Assembly (NCBI GenBank): GCA_017479925.1 | Contig: JAFVBP010000355.1 | Location: forward strand, 1-38,885 | Length of the DNA: 38,885 nucleotides | DNA from: Selenomonadaceae bacterium | Lineage (GTDB): Bacteria > Bacillota > Negativicutes > Selenomonadales > Selenomonadaceae | Direction: 5' to 3' | Part shown: piece by piece, positions 14,422-22,857 of the stretch | Layout of the letters: each line of letters opens with the position of its first letter | How positions within the stretch are numbered: position 1 is the stretch's first letter | Translations under genes and position numbers: made by a program | Notes under the pieces: model-generated | Seen by the model: the letters and a program-made list of their open reading frames with translations, nothing else | Database searches by the model: none | Told to the model about the DNA's origin: nothing

Positions 14422-16719
14422 TTAACCTGCCTGTGCTTGGTGAAGTTTCGCGTAGACGCCGTTACGTTTCATCAATTCATCATGCGAACCGGCTTCGATA
14501 ATGCGACCTTTTTCGATAACGATAATCGCATCGCAATCGCGCACGGTCGACAGGCGGTGAGCAATCATCAACATTGTGCGCCCGCGTGAAATCGGCTCGA
14601 TATTGCTCATGATGATATTTTCGGATTCGTAGTCAAGCGCGGAAGTCGCCTCGTCGAAAATCAAAATTCGCGGGTTTGAAATCAGCGCACGGGCAATGGC
14701 AATTCGTTGACGTTGACCGCCGCTCAAAAGACTGCCGCGTTCGCCGACGAAAGTCTCGTAACCGTGCGGGAACTTGCTGACAAACTCGTCCGCGCCCGCC
14801 AATTTCGCCGCGTTGACAACGTCGTCATGCGTGGCGTTCGGGCAGGCAATGCGGATGTTTTCTTCGACGGTGCCGCTGAAAAGTTTGCTGTCCTGCAAAA
14901 CGACGCCGATTTGTCGACGGAGCCAAGCCGGCTCAACCTGCGCAATGTCGACGCCGTCAATCAAAATTCGTCCCGTATCGGGCAGATACAAACGTTGAAT
15001 CAATTTGGTAAGCGTCGACTTGCCGCTGCCTGAACGTCCGACGATACCAACTTTCATGCCCGCGGGAATGCGGATGTTGACGTTGTCGAGAACTTTGCCG
15101 CCTTCGGGCGTGTAGCTGAACGCAAGTTTCTCAAGCGCAATGTCACCGCGAAGACTCGGCAATGTCGTACGCGACGGATTGAACGCAGGCTCGGTTTCTT
15201 CGTCCATGATGTCCGCCAAACGCTCCATCGACACGCGAATTTGTTGGAAGTATTGCCACTGGTTGATAAGTCGCATAATCGGCGCGATTAACTGACCCGC
15301 AATCATCTGGAATGCAATCAATTCGCCGACGGTAATTTCGCCTTCCATGACGTTGTACGCGCCGACCCAAAGAATCGCAAGGTTAAACATGCTGAACAGA
15401 AACGTACCGATTGAGTTCGCGATATTCGCCAGGTTGACAACGTCGAACGATGCCTTGACGAAACGCGCAAGTTGTTCTTCGTAGCGGCGCGTGAAACTGT
15501 TTTCAATCGTCGACGATTTGACGGTGTGAATGCCCGTTATCGCCTCAATCAAAAACGAGCGGTTTTCCGACCCGATTAAAAATTTGTCGTTGATCATGCG
15601 CTTGAAAATCGGCGCGACGACCAAATTCAAAATCACGAACAGCGGAATCATGACGAGCACGACGATACTCAACATGCGGCTGTACAAAAACATGACGATG
15701 AAGTACACAATCGCAAAGATGATGTCCAAAATTATCGTCAAGCTTGAACCCGTCATGAACGAGCGCAAGGTTTGCAACTCGCCCAAACGCGAAACAACGT
15801 CGCCGACCTGCCACTTTTGGAAGTAGCTGACGGGCAACGCGGTTATGTTTTTGAACAGACGCGAAGACAACGCCACGTCCATTTTGCTGGCGATATTGGT
15901 GAACAGGTAGGCGCGCAGACATTGCATCCAATTTTGAAAGACCGTGCAAATCAACATGCCCAAAACCAAAACGTCAAGCGCGTCCGCCGCACGGTGAACC
16001 AAAACTTTATCGATGATGTTCTGCGTGAAAATCGGTGACGCCAAGCCCAAAAGTTGCAACAACAGCGACAAAAACAGCACGTTGCGCAGGAACGGCATGT
16101 ACTTTTCGACGACGGGCACGAACCAACGAAAGCCGAATTTCTGTTGCTTTTTGTCGAGTTCATAACGACGCGTGAACAAAATCGCGTCGCCCGTCCAGTC
16201 CATCAAAAGTTTGTAGCGGTCAACTTTGGCGGGCTGCTGGCTGAACACGGGATCCATGACGTAAATGTCGCCGTCGCGAATCGTCGTAATGACGACACTG
16301 CGTCCCGAATGCAACCTAATCAGCACGGGGTAGACGAGCTTGTCCAAGTCGGCTTCGGTCAAACCTTCGTACTTGCGCGCTTTGAGTTTCAAATCTTTAG
16401 CCGCACGAACCAAAGTCGTGAAGTCGACGCTGCCTTCCGTAAGGACGTAAGCGCGTTCAAGCTGACGATAATCGGCGGGAATGTTGTAATATTTCGCAAT
16501 GGCGATAAGGCAGGCGATACCCGTGTCAATGCCGTTGACGATGCCGCCGTCTTCGGGCGGTTTGACTTCCGTATCGAGTTGACCGGGTTTCGCTTGGTCG
16601 GCAGGAACTTTTTTCGGCGTGATTTTGCCGAGAGCTTGACCGCTTGATTTCTGCGGCGATTGACCTTGAGACGGCACCAAACTTTTGTCGTCGGGAGTTC
16701 GATTGTTGTTATCCGCCAT
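14422..16719 (-). CDS. type I secretion ABC exporter with degenerate C39-like domain (second copy)
   Basis: This 765-residue HlyB-type half-transporter has a Pro/Gln-rich N-terminal extension (to about 60) and then a C39-peptidase-like domain in which the catalytic Cys is replaced (GIDTGIACLIAIAKYYNI), so it should bind rather than cut its substrate. Six membrane helices follow (about 205-490). The ATPase has Walker A GRSGSGKST near 560, LSGGQRQR near 665, Walker B ILIFDEATSALD near 687 and the switch AHRLS. It exports an unfolded protein through the inner membrane together with HlyD and an outer-membrane TolC-type channel. GGGAG precedes the ATG. It is homologous to, but clearly different from, the exporter at 18183-20321. 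No substrate or TolC gene is in view. Confidence 0.92.
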   Translation of the reverse strand: MADNNNRTPDDKSLVPSQGQSPQKSSGQALGKITPKKVPADQAKPGQLDTEVKPPEDGGIVNGIDTGIACLIAIAKYYNIPADYRQLERAYVLTEGSVDFTTLVRAAKDLKLKARKYEGLTEADLDKLVYPVLIRLHSGRSVVITTIRDGDIYVMDPVFSQQPAKVDRYKLLMDWTGDAILFTRRYELDKKQQKFGFRWFVPVVEKYMPFLRNVLFLSLLLQLLGLASPIFTQNIIDKVLVHRAADALDVLVLGMLICTVFQNWMQCLRAYLFTNIASKMDVALSSRLFKNITALPVSYFQKWQVGDVVSRLGELQTLRSFMTGSSLTIILDIIFAIVYFIVMFLYSRMLSIVVLVMIPLFVILNLVVAPIFKRMINDKFLIGSENRSFLIEAITGIHTVKSSTIENSFTRRYEEQLARFVKASFDVVNLANIANSIGTFLFSMFNLAILWVGAYNVMEGEITVGELIAFQMIAGQLIAPIMRLINQWQYFQQIRVSMERLADIMDEETEPAFNPSRTTLPSLRGDIALEKLAFSYTPEGGKVLDNVNIRIPAGMKVGIVGRSGSGKSTLTKLIQRLYLPDTGRILIDGVDIAQVEPAWLRRQIGVVLQDSKLFSGTVEENIRIACPNATHDDVVNAAKLAGADEFVSKFPHGYETFVGERGSLLSGGQRQRIAIARALISNPRILIFDEATSALDYESENIIMSNIEPISRGRTMLMIAHRLSTVRDCDAIIVIEKGRIIEAGSHDELMKRNGVYAKLHQAQAG

Positions 16720-16722
16720 AAA

Positions 16723-16813
16723 TCACCGCTCCCATTCCATTTGAGCTTTGAGCTTTAAGGTTTTTAATTCCAAATTCCAAATTCCAAATTCCTAATTGCA
16801 TTTCACCGCTCCC
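16723..16813 (-). repeat. heptad array with 11-bp flanking duplication
   Basis: TCACCGCTCCC occurs at 16723-16733 and 16803-16813. The minus-strand sense of it (GGGAGCGGTGA) carries the HlyD stop codon in one copy and the ribosome binding site of the next gene in the other. Between them are 7-base units: TTTGAGC twice, then TTCCAAA three times, TTCCTAA and TTGCATT. The undisturbed junction would have had the HlyD stop overlapping the next gene's binding site. Confidence 0.8.
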
Positions 16814-18158
16814 TCAAGGCTTCGGACGTGTAGCGGCGGAACGGGTCGAGGAAAAAGTCAATGATGCGTTTTTCCTTGATTTTGATTTCCGCGCTGACGT
16901 TCATGCCGACTTCAATTTTCGCGGGCTTGCCGTAAACGCTGATGTCGTTGCTTGTCGGGTCAAGAATAAGTTTGAACTTCATGTTGCGCAACTGATCGCT
17001 GGGGTCGTTGACGGCGTCCGCGCTGATTTCCTGAACTTCAGCTTTGTACATGCCGAACTTTTGGAAGTTGAACGTTTCAACTTTGACTTCGGCCTCTTGA
17101 CCGACTTTGATAAAACCGATGTCCTTGTTGTCCGCGTAAACTTCAAACTCAAGCTTCGTGTCTTCGGGGACGATTTGCATGAGCGACTGCGCGTCCGTGA
17201 CGATACCGCCGAGCGTGTGCACGTTCAGATTGTAAACACGTCCCGAAATTGGCGCGTAAATAACCGACAGGCGCGAATCTTCTTCGGCTTTTTTGATGGC
17301 TTCGGTGACGGAATAATATTCTTTTTTCGCTTCGACGAGCGCAGTCATGATGTCTTTGTGATAAGCCGCGTCGACGTTTGCGAGGTTTTGTTGAGCTTCG
17401 GCGATTTCGGCGCGAATGCTGTTAATCGAGTCAAGTTCCGCCTGCGCGTTTTTGGCGTACTCAATCGTTTCGCGCTGTTGCTCCAAAAGTTGGAATTGCG
17501 AAATTGCGTTCTGTTCGCTCAAAGCTTCGAGACGGGCTTCTTTTTCCTGCGCGATAGCCAAAACTTCCGCGTATTTTTCGTAGGACGCCTGTGTCGCCTG
17601 AAGTTTGGCTATGCGTTGAGCGATAACGTCTTCGCGACTTTGGCGTTGCGTGCGATAATCATTTGTGCGGCTTTGATACAACGCCATTTCCGCCGCAAGG
17701 TCGTGCGCTTCCAAGTCGGGATCTTCTTCGGGCTGGAACGGTTGTTGCGTCAACTCCGCCGTCAAACGTTGAATGTCAAGCTTGGAGTAAGCGGCGCGTT
17801 TCTTCAAACTGTCGTAGTCCGCCGTTGTCGTCGTCGGGTCGAGCACGATAAGCGTGTCGCCTTCCTGAACAAGTTGACCTTCTTCGACGTTGATTTCTTT
17901 GATGATGCCCTTGTTTTTGACTTGAATTGTTTTAATTTGCCCCGAAGGGATGACTTTGCCCGCAGCTACGGCGACTTCGTTGATGTGCCCGACGAATGAC
18001 CAAACGAGCGCGACGACGAACAACGCCAAAATTGACCACATGACGAGTCTGCCCGTCGGCGACGGCGGCGTTTCCGTCACTTCGAGTATCGCCGGCAGGA
18101 ATTCGGTTTCTTTTTCGCGCTCTTCGCCGTGAACGAGCCATTTCCAAAATTTGCCCAT
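16803..18158 (-). CDS. HlyD-family type I secretion membrane fusion protein
   Basis: This 451-residue protein has a cytoplasmic N-terminus, one membrane helix (WSILALFVVALVWSFVGHI, about 40-58), a lipoyl-type half-motif (GKVIPSGQIKTIQVKNKGIIKEINVEEGQLVQEGDTLIVLDPT, about 68-110, in two parts around the hairpin), a long coiled-coil hairpin (about 125-290, YAEVLAIAQEKEARLEAL and following) and the C-terminal beta-barrel with VYNLNVHTLGGIVTDAQSLMQIVP. HlyD links the inner-membrane ABC exporter to the outer-membrane channel. The ATG at 18158 has GGAGG 9 bases upstream; a TTG at 18167 overlaps that site. It stands between two different ABC exporter genes and is the only adaptor in the operon. Confidence 0.93.
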   Translation of the reverse strand: MGKFWKWLVHGEEREKETEFLPAILEVTETPPSPTGRLVMWSILALFVVALVWSFVGHINEVAVAAGKVIPSGQIKTIQVKNKGIIKEINVEEGQLVQEGDTLIVLDPTTTTADYDSLKKRAAYSKLDIQRLTAELTQQPFQPEEDPDLEAHDLAAEMALYQSRTNDYRTQRQSREDVIAQRIAKLQATQASYEKYAEVLAIAQEKEARLEALSEQNAISQFQLLEQQRETIEYAKNAQAELDSINSIRAEIAEAQQNLANVDAAYHKDIMTALVEAKKEYYSVTEAIKKAEEDSRLSVIYAPISGRVYNLNVHTLGGIVTDAQSLMQIVPEDTKLEFEVYADNKDIGFIKVGQEAEVKVETFNFQKFGMYKAEVQEISADAVNDPSDQLRNMKFKLILDPTSNDISVYGKPAKIEVGMNVSAEIKIKEKRIIDFFLDPFRRYTSEALRER

Positions 18159-18182
18159 TGAATTCAACCTCCGTTCAGGGAA

Positions 18183-20321
18183 TTAACCTCTGCTTGACTG
18201 CTGGTCGTACAAATAACGATACAGTCCGCCGAGCAAAAGTAATTCTTCGTGCGTGCCGCTTTCGACGATTTCGCCTTTGTCGACGACGATAATTTTGTCG
18301 CAACGACGCACGGCACTCAACCTGTGCGCGATAATGAGCATCGTCCGTTGCGCGCCGATAGCTCCCATGTTGTTCAAAATGATTCGTTCGCTTTCGTAGT
18401 CGAGCGCGGAAGTTGCTTCGTCGAAAATCAAAATCGGCGGATTGGCAAGCAATGCACGGGCAATCGCCACGCGTTGACGTTGACCGCCCGAAAGACTGTC
18501 GCCGCGTTCGCCGACTTTCGTGTCGTAACCTTCCTTGAGTTCCAAAATAAAATCGTGAGCACCTGCCAATCTGGCGGCACGAATAATTTCGTCCATTGTC
18601 GCGGTCGGGCGGCTTATCGCAATGTTGTCGCGCACGCTGGAGTTGAACAGGTAATTTTCCTGCATGACGACGCCGATTTGTCCGCGCAACCACGAAAGAT
18701 TCGCTTCGCGAGTGTTGATTCCGCCGATAACGATTGAGCCTGCTTCGGGTATGTAAAGATTTTGCACCAAGTTGGTGAGCGTCGATTTGCCGCTGCCCGA
18801 ACGCCCGACGATACCGATTTTTTGACCGGGCAAAACTTTCAAGTTGATATTTTTCAACACAAGCGGCAGGTCGACGCGGTATCGAAATGAAACGTCCGTG
18901 AATTCAATCGCGCCGTCAATTCGGGGAGCACCGCGTTTGCCCATCTCCTGCACAATCGGTTCCATAGGCGTGTTCAAAATGTCGCCGATACGTTCAAGCG
19001 CAAGACCGACTTGCTGGACTTCCGGCCACATCGTCAAAAGTTTCGTCATCGGGCTTAAAGCTTGTCGCGAAATCATCTGGAACGCGATTAATTGACCGAG
19101 CGTAAATTGCCCGTCCATGACCATATGACCGCCGTACCAGAGAATGCCCATCGTTATGCCCGCTTGCACGACGCCGCTGAAACCGCTGATAACCAGACGG
19201 AATTTCGCGTTTTCAAATGTCGTGCGAACGTAACGCGCCAAAAGATTTTCCCAACGGTTGACGAACTGCGGCTCAACCGCCAACGCTTTAATCGTCTCAA
19301 TGTTGGTAATTGCTTCGACCATGAAGGCGTTGTTCATTGCGCCCGTGCGCCAAACTGCCTCGATTTTGCGCTTGATAATCGGCACCGCCCAAATGTTTTG
19401 CGCCATGTACAGCGGGACGGTTATCAGCGCGATTAACGTCAGCGGCACGGAATACCACAGCATGAACGCGACGAACACGATCGAAAAGAACACGTCCAGA
19501 ACCGTCATCAAGCCCGAACCCGTCAAAAAGCCGCGAATTTGACTCAATGCACCGACACGCATCAACGTATCGCCGACGCGTCGACGTTCGTAATACGGCA
19601 ACGGCAACGATATTAAATGTCGGAACAGCCGCGTACCCAAAATCGCGTCGAGCTTGTTTGTCGTGTGGTTGAGGACGTAAGTTTTCAGCGCGGTCAACAG
19701 TGCTTGCATGAAAAAAAACAGAATCATGCTGCAACCGATAACCGTCAGCGTCGAATAGCCCGCGTTGCCGATAACTTTGTCGATGATAACCTGCGTGATG
19801 AGCGGGAAGCCGATTCCCATCAACTGCAAGAAAAAAGAGGCCGCAAGCACTTCAAACAGCGGTTTTTTGTACCGTTTCAGCACGCGCAGGAACCAATCGA
19901 CGTTGTAGCGTTTCTTGAAATACGTCCAACTGAACGCCGCCGAAAAAATTAAAAGTTCGTTCGACCAACTTTCGAGGAACTCTTTAACCGGAATTGCCCG
20001 CGGTTTGTTTTCACGCGGATCAATCGCCAAAATGACTTCGTCGTTGGCAGAACCGAGCGCAATATAAGCCCCGTCGTTCATCTTCGCCACGGCGGGATAT
20101 TCGATTTCGCGCAATTCTTCGACGGTCGGGCGAATCAATGTACTGCTGATGTTGTATTTCTTCGCAATGGACTGCAATTTTTTCCAATCGACGCGGTCGT
20201 CGGTTTCGGGATTTTTGTCGTAGACGGATTGCAGGTCTTTGATGCCGAAGTGTTGCAAAACCTTTATGATTGAAATGACACCTGTGCGGTCTTTCGGCGG
20301 CGAGGACTTATTTTCAGGCAT
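18183..20321 (-). CDS. type I secretion ABC exporter with degenerate C39-like domain (first copy)
   Basis: This 712-residue exporter has an N-terminal C39-like domain (to about 125) with Thr where the catalytic Cys would be (RTGVISIIKVLQHFGI) and no catalytic His motif. Six membrane helices follow (about 150-440). The ATPase has GRSGSGKST near 507, LSGGQRQR near 610, ILIFDEATSALD near 630 and AHRLS. The domain layout is that of HlyB, LapB and RTX exporters, which bind an uncleaved C-terminal secretion signal. AGGGAG lies before the ATG. It is the first gene of the operon; HlyD begins 24 bases after its stop. All catalytic ATPase motifs are intact here and in the second exporter, so neither is obviously a dead partner. 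Confidence 0.93.
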   Translation of the reverse strand: MPENKSSPPKDRTGVISIIKVLQHFGIKDLQSVYDKNPETDDRVDWKKLQSIAKKYNISSTLIRPTVEELREIEYPAVAKMNDGAYIALGSANDEVILAIDPRENKPRAIPVKEFLESWSNELLIFSAAFSWTYFKKRYNVDWFLRVLKRYKKPLFEVLAASFFLQLMGIGFPLITQVIIDKVIGNAGYSTLTVIGCSMILFFFMQALLTALKTYVLNHTTNKLDAILGTRLFRHLISLPLPYYERRRVGDTLMRVGALSQIRGFLTGSGLMTVLDVFFSIVFVAFMLWYSVPLTLIALITVPLYMAQNIWAVPIIKRKIEAVWRTGAMNNAFMVEAITNIETIKALAVEPQFVNRWENLLARYVRTTFENAKFRLVISGFSGVVQAGITMGILWYGGHMVMDGQFTLGQLIAFQMISRQALSPMTKLLTMWPEVQQVGLALERIGDILNTPMEPIVQEMGKRGAPRIDGAIEFTDVSFRYRVDLPLVLKNINLKVLPGQKIGIVGRSGSGKSTLTNLVQNLYIPEAGSIVIGGINTREANLSWLRGQIGVVMQENYLFNSSVRDNIAISRPTATMDEIIRAARLAGAHDFILELKEGYDTKVGERGDSLSGGQRQRVAIARALLANPPILIFDEATSALDYESERIILNNMGAIGAQRTMLIIAHRLSAVRRCDKIIVVDKGEIVESGTHEELLLLGGLYRYLYDQQSSRG

Positions 20322-20404
20322 GTTGCATGCAAGTCTCCCTTCGTTAATCTGCGCGCATTATGTAGCAGTATTGTTAGACGCGCATTAAGAATTTTTCGTT
20401 TCAC

Positions 20405-20448
20405 GAAAAAAGCCGCCGTCAACCCGCAGGAAGACAGCGGCCTTTTTT
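20405..20448 (-). terminator. terminator of rpsU
   Basis: On the minus strand GCCGCTGTC and GACGGCGGC form the stem, followed by TTTTTT; an A-run on the other side makes it symmetric. It separates rpsU from the secretion operon. Confidence 0.85.
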
Positions 20449-20464
20449 ATTTGTCGACTGAGGA

Positions 20465-20644
20465 TTAACGATACTTCCGCTTGCGAGCCGCTTCGGATTT
20501 TTTCTTGCGGCGAACGCTGGGCTTCTCGTAATGTTCACGCTTGCGAACCTCTGCGAGCGTGCCCGCCTTTTGACAGGTACGCTTAAAGCGGCGGAGAGCA
20601 CTGTCTATGGATTCGTTTTTCCCAACTTTGACTTCATTGGCCAT
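20465..20644 (-). CDS. rpsU: ribosomal protein bS21
   Basis: A 59-residue basic protein beginning [20 protein letters not shown], with [20 protein letters not shown] and the Lys/Arg-rich end [15 protein letters not shown]. This is full-length S21 of the 30S subunit, which helps initiation by base pairing near the anti-Shine-Dalgarno region. GGAGGGAGGGA lies just before the ATG. It has its own promoter and terminator. Longer open frames across the same DNA are shadows. Confidence 0.96.
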   Translation of the reverse strand: MANEVKVGKNESIDSALRRFKRTCQKAGTLAEVRKREHYEKPSVRRKKKSEAARKRKYR

Positions 20645-21065
20645 TCAATATCCCTCCCTCCGCGTTGTCGTTGAATTCGGTTGCCCGCGTATTGTAACAT
20701 GCAAGTTTGAGCGCGTCAACGGGAATTTTTTTGTCGTTGCGCACGACGGGCGTTTGAATGTTACTTTCTTTCCGCGTGGAAAGACCCGCTTTAAAAGCGG
20801 GGGAACAATTTGACAAGCCGTCTCGTTGCTGAAATGTTTTCATTACGCATTACGCATTTCGCATTTCGCATTGCAGTTGAAAGACGCGCCTACGCGGCGG
20901 GCGGATACCCGTTCGTCGCCGAAATGTCATCGCTGCGGTCAACCGCTTGTGCCCGTGTATTTCGCATCACGCGAAATGGCACGGGCGCGACCGACATCCC
21001 TGTCGACCGAAATTACCGTCGCGGTTGTCATTTCGCATTAAGCATTAAGCATTGCGCATTGATTT
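20645..21065. repeat. 421-base repeat mosaic between rpsU and hpf
   Basis: Apart from the rpsU promoter no gene is seen. The stretch holds a partial copy of the three-hairpin element (first arm GTTACTTTCTTTCC near 20759-20772), which runs directly into the hairpin CCCGCTTTAAAAGCGGG (20785-20801) plus GGAACA. A heptad array follows (20841-20878: TTACGCA twice, TTTCGCA twice, TTGCAGTT). Next come remnants of the three-hairpin element's middle and last arms, about 20880-21010, with TTTCGC/GCGAAA replacing the middle stem and GACATCCCTGTC as the last. A second heptad array sits at 21029-21061 (TTTCGCA, TTAAGCA twice, TTGCGCA). Confidence 0.75.
20691..20719 (-). promoter_or_regulatory. rpsU promoter
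   Basis: On the minus strand TTGACG (20714-20719), a 17-base spacer and TACAAT (20691-20696), about 45 bases before the start codon. Confidence 0.7.
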
Positions 21066-21611
21066 TCAGCCGTCGAATTCCAAAAGACCGTAAGCACCTG
21101 CCGTGCGCTTGTAAACGACGCAGATTTGTTCGGTTTGCGCGTCGCGGAACACGAAAAAGTTGTGGTTGAGCAGGTTCATCTGCATGATTGCTTCTTGAAC
21201 GTCCATCGGTTTAACGACGAAATGTTTGGTTTTGACGATCGGGTATTCGGCTTCGTCTTCGCGTTCGACTTGAATTTTCGATTCGGCGAAGGCTTCCGAA
21301 CGAATGCCGCCGTTGCGGAAACGCCGTTCGAGTTTCGTTTTCTGCTTGTGAATTTGCCGCTCCAGTTTTTCGACGACCAAGTCAATCGAGGTGTACATGT
21401 CGGCGTTGGATTCTTGCCCGCGCAGGATAAGACCGCCGCGTACTTCGGCAGTGACTTCGACAATTTGGCGTTCGCGTTCGACGGACAGCAAAACCGAAAT
21501 TTCGTCGACGTTGTCAAAGTACTTGGTGATTTTGCCGACGCGCTTTTCGACGTACTCGCGCAGTGGCGGCGTGATTTCGATGTTTTTTCCTCGGATGTTG
21601 AATGTTGCCAT
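21066..21611 (-). CDS. hpf: ribosome hibernation promoting factor, long form
   Basis: This 181-residue protein has the N-terminal HPF/YfiA domain (MATFNIRGKNIEITPPLREYVEKRVGKITKYFDNVDEISVLLSVERERQIVEVTAEVRG by pattern, about 1-100) and the C-terminal dimerisation domain (IVKTKHFVVKPMDVQEAIMQMNLLNHNFFVFRDAQ, about 125-160), which makes it the long form that pairs 70S ribosomes into 100S dimers in stationary phase. GGAG lies about 12 bases before the ATG. It lies upstream of rpsU on the same strand with repeat DNA between them; a heptad array ends 5 bases after its stop. Confidence 0.95.
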   Translation of the reverse strand: MATFNIRGKNIEITPPLREYVEKRVGKITKYFDNVDEISVLLSVERERQIVEVTAEVRGGLILRGQESNADMYTSIDLVVEKLERQIHKQKTKLERRFRNGGIRSEAFAESKIQVEREDEAEYPIVKTKHFVVKPMDVQEAIMQMNLLNHNFFVFRDAQTEQICVVYKRTAGAYGLLEFDG

Positions 21612-21683
21612 GACTTCAACAGCTCCTTCCGCTCTTGTGTTTACGGCTATATTCGTCGCGGCGTGAATAATTCCTTTCAGCCG

Positions 21684-21714
21684 AAAAAAAATTGCCGCCC
21701 GTTTGACGGCAGTA
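21684..21714 (-). terminator. terminator of the CheX-like pair
   Basis: On the minus strand CTGCCGTC-AAAC-GGGCGGCA is followed by eight T, about 12 bases after the stop of the second CheX-like gene. Confidence 0.85.
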
Positions 21715-21725
21715 ACTTCGCTGAT

Positions 21726-22193
21726 TTAAACGTCGCGGTCAACCGAAAGGGCAATGTCGACGTGGTGACCGCCCAAGTCCATTTCGACGTTGAGATAATT
21801 TGAGTCGCTGATTTTAATCGTGAGGTCTTCGCCGATTGTCAGGTTCGGCGTGGAAATGTCGACTTCAATTCCCAGTTCGCTAAAGTTCGTGGCGGCGCGG
21901 GCGGTGAGCATGTTTGACATTTCGCAGATTGCGCTTTGGGCTATGGCGTCGAAGTCCGGCACGTGCATACCCATCATCATCGTCGAGGCGATAAAGCGGG
22001 CTGTTTCGTCCGACATGTTGTAAATTACATTGCCGTGCATGTGGCGGGTAAAGCCGACCATGACCGTGACGCCCTTGCTGATAACGTTTCTGTCTTGCAG
22101 ATAAACCCGAAGCCGCCGCGGGATTGGAAAGCCCATTTGCGGCATGACATCCATGAATGCATCGATTATCGGGTTGACCAATTTTGCATCCAC
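21726..22193 (-). CDS. CheX/CheC-like chemotaxis protein
   Basis: A 155-residue protein with the CheX fold pattern: KLVNPIIDAFMDVMPQMG at the start, VTVMVGFTRHMHGNVIYNMSDETARFIASTMM near 45-75, and SAICEMSNMLTARAATNFSEL near 93, which carries the E-x-x-N phosphatase motif of CheC/CheX. Such proteins dephosphorylate CheY-P in flagellar control. The start is GTG at 22193, fixed by GGAAGGAG 9 bases upstream inside the end of the previous gene; that gene's stop is only 4 bases before. Co-transcribed with its paralogue. Confidence 0.85.
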   Translation of the reverse strand: MDAKLVNPIIDAFMDVMPQMGFPIPRRLRVYLQDRNVISKGVTVMVGFTRHMHGNVIYNMSDETARFIASTMMMGMHVPDFDAIAQSAICEMSNMLTARAATNFSELGIEVDISTPNLTIGEDLTIKISDSNYLNVEMDLGGHHVDIALSVDRDV

Positions 22194-22197
22194 TATA

Positions 22198-22677
22198 TCA
22201 ATCTCCTTCCGCGAAACCAAGATTCATGCAAACTTCGCCGAAACTAAGCGTCGCCGTGATTTTGAAAGTGATAAGCTTGTGCGAAGCGATTTTTATTCCC
22301 GTGCCGCAAATTGTGCCGGGCGGCGTCAACGTCAAATGTTTGTCCGCGAAAGTTTCGTTCAACATGTCGGCTCCGCGTTTGACAAAAATGTTTGCCGCGT
22401 CTTCGGCTGCGTCTTCGGCCGCCTCGTCGGTTTGAATTTTCTGCGCGAAGGTTTTTAACGTCTCGTCGGACATGTAAACCACCGCTCGACCCGACGGCGT
22501 GCCCGTCAAACCGATTACAATCGCAATTCCGTCGACTTTGAGCGGTTTGCTCTCGTGAAAATCCAATTTCATCTCCGGCGGCGTGTCAAAAAGCTTTGCA
22601 AGTTCTTCGCGGAAGGCATCGACAAAAATTTCTGCGTAAGACTCGCGAAGCTCTGTTTCGCGACTGATTTTTTCCAC
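22198..22677 (-). CDS. CheX-like protein with altered phosphatase motif
   Basis: A 159-residue paralogue of the downstream protein: FREELAKLFDTPPEMKL, IAIVIGLTGTPSGRAVVYMSDETLKTFAQKI near 58-88, then EDAANIFVKRGADMLNE near 100. At the E-x-x-N site it has D-A-A-N, so phosphatase activity may be reduced or lost. The GTG at 22677 has GAGGG 7 bases upstream; an ATG at 22683 overlaps that site almost completely and is less likely. It is the first gene of a two-gene unit and could be a binding or regulatory partner of the other CheX. Confidence 0.75.
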   Translation of the reverse strand: MEKISRETELRESYAEIFVDAFREELAKLFDTPPEMKLDFHESKPLKVDGIAIVIGLTGTPSGRAVVYMSDETLKTFAQKIQTDEAAEDAAEDAANIFVKRGADMLNETFADKHLTLTPPGTICGTGIKIASHKLITFKITATLSFGEVCMNLGFAEGD

Positions 22678-22717
22678 AAGCATTCCCTCACTTATCGTCA
22701 AAAACTTTTGTGGCTCG

Positions 22718-22723
22718 ATTATA
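22718..22723 (-). promoter_or_regulatory. -10 box for the CheX-like operon
   Basis: A perfect TATAAT on the minus strand about 40 bases before the start. No good -35 hexamer is seen at the right distance. Confidence 0.45.
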
Positions 22724-22857
22724 ATGCGTTTGCATGAAATTTCTATGCAGTCAAACGAATTACCTGCCGAAAATTTAAATTTTTTGCCCGCAACGCCCGT
22801 TTGCCAAAAAAAATCCGCTGTGTTAAGCTTTCAAAACAATTTTGGAGGTGATTTATC

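Noticed and set aside
17061-17999. 312-residue plus-strand frame over hlyD
   Set aside because: Antisense shadow of an obvious HlyD adaptor.
20841-21061. CRISPR array
   Set aside because: The repeats are 7-base tandem units without spacers of constant length, and no cas gene is present.
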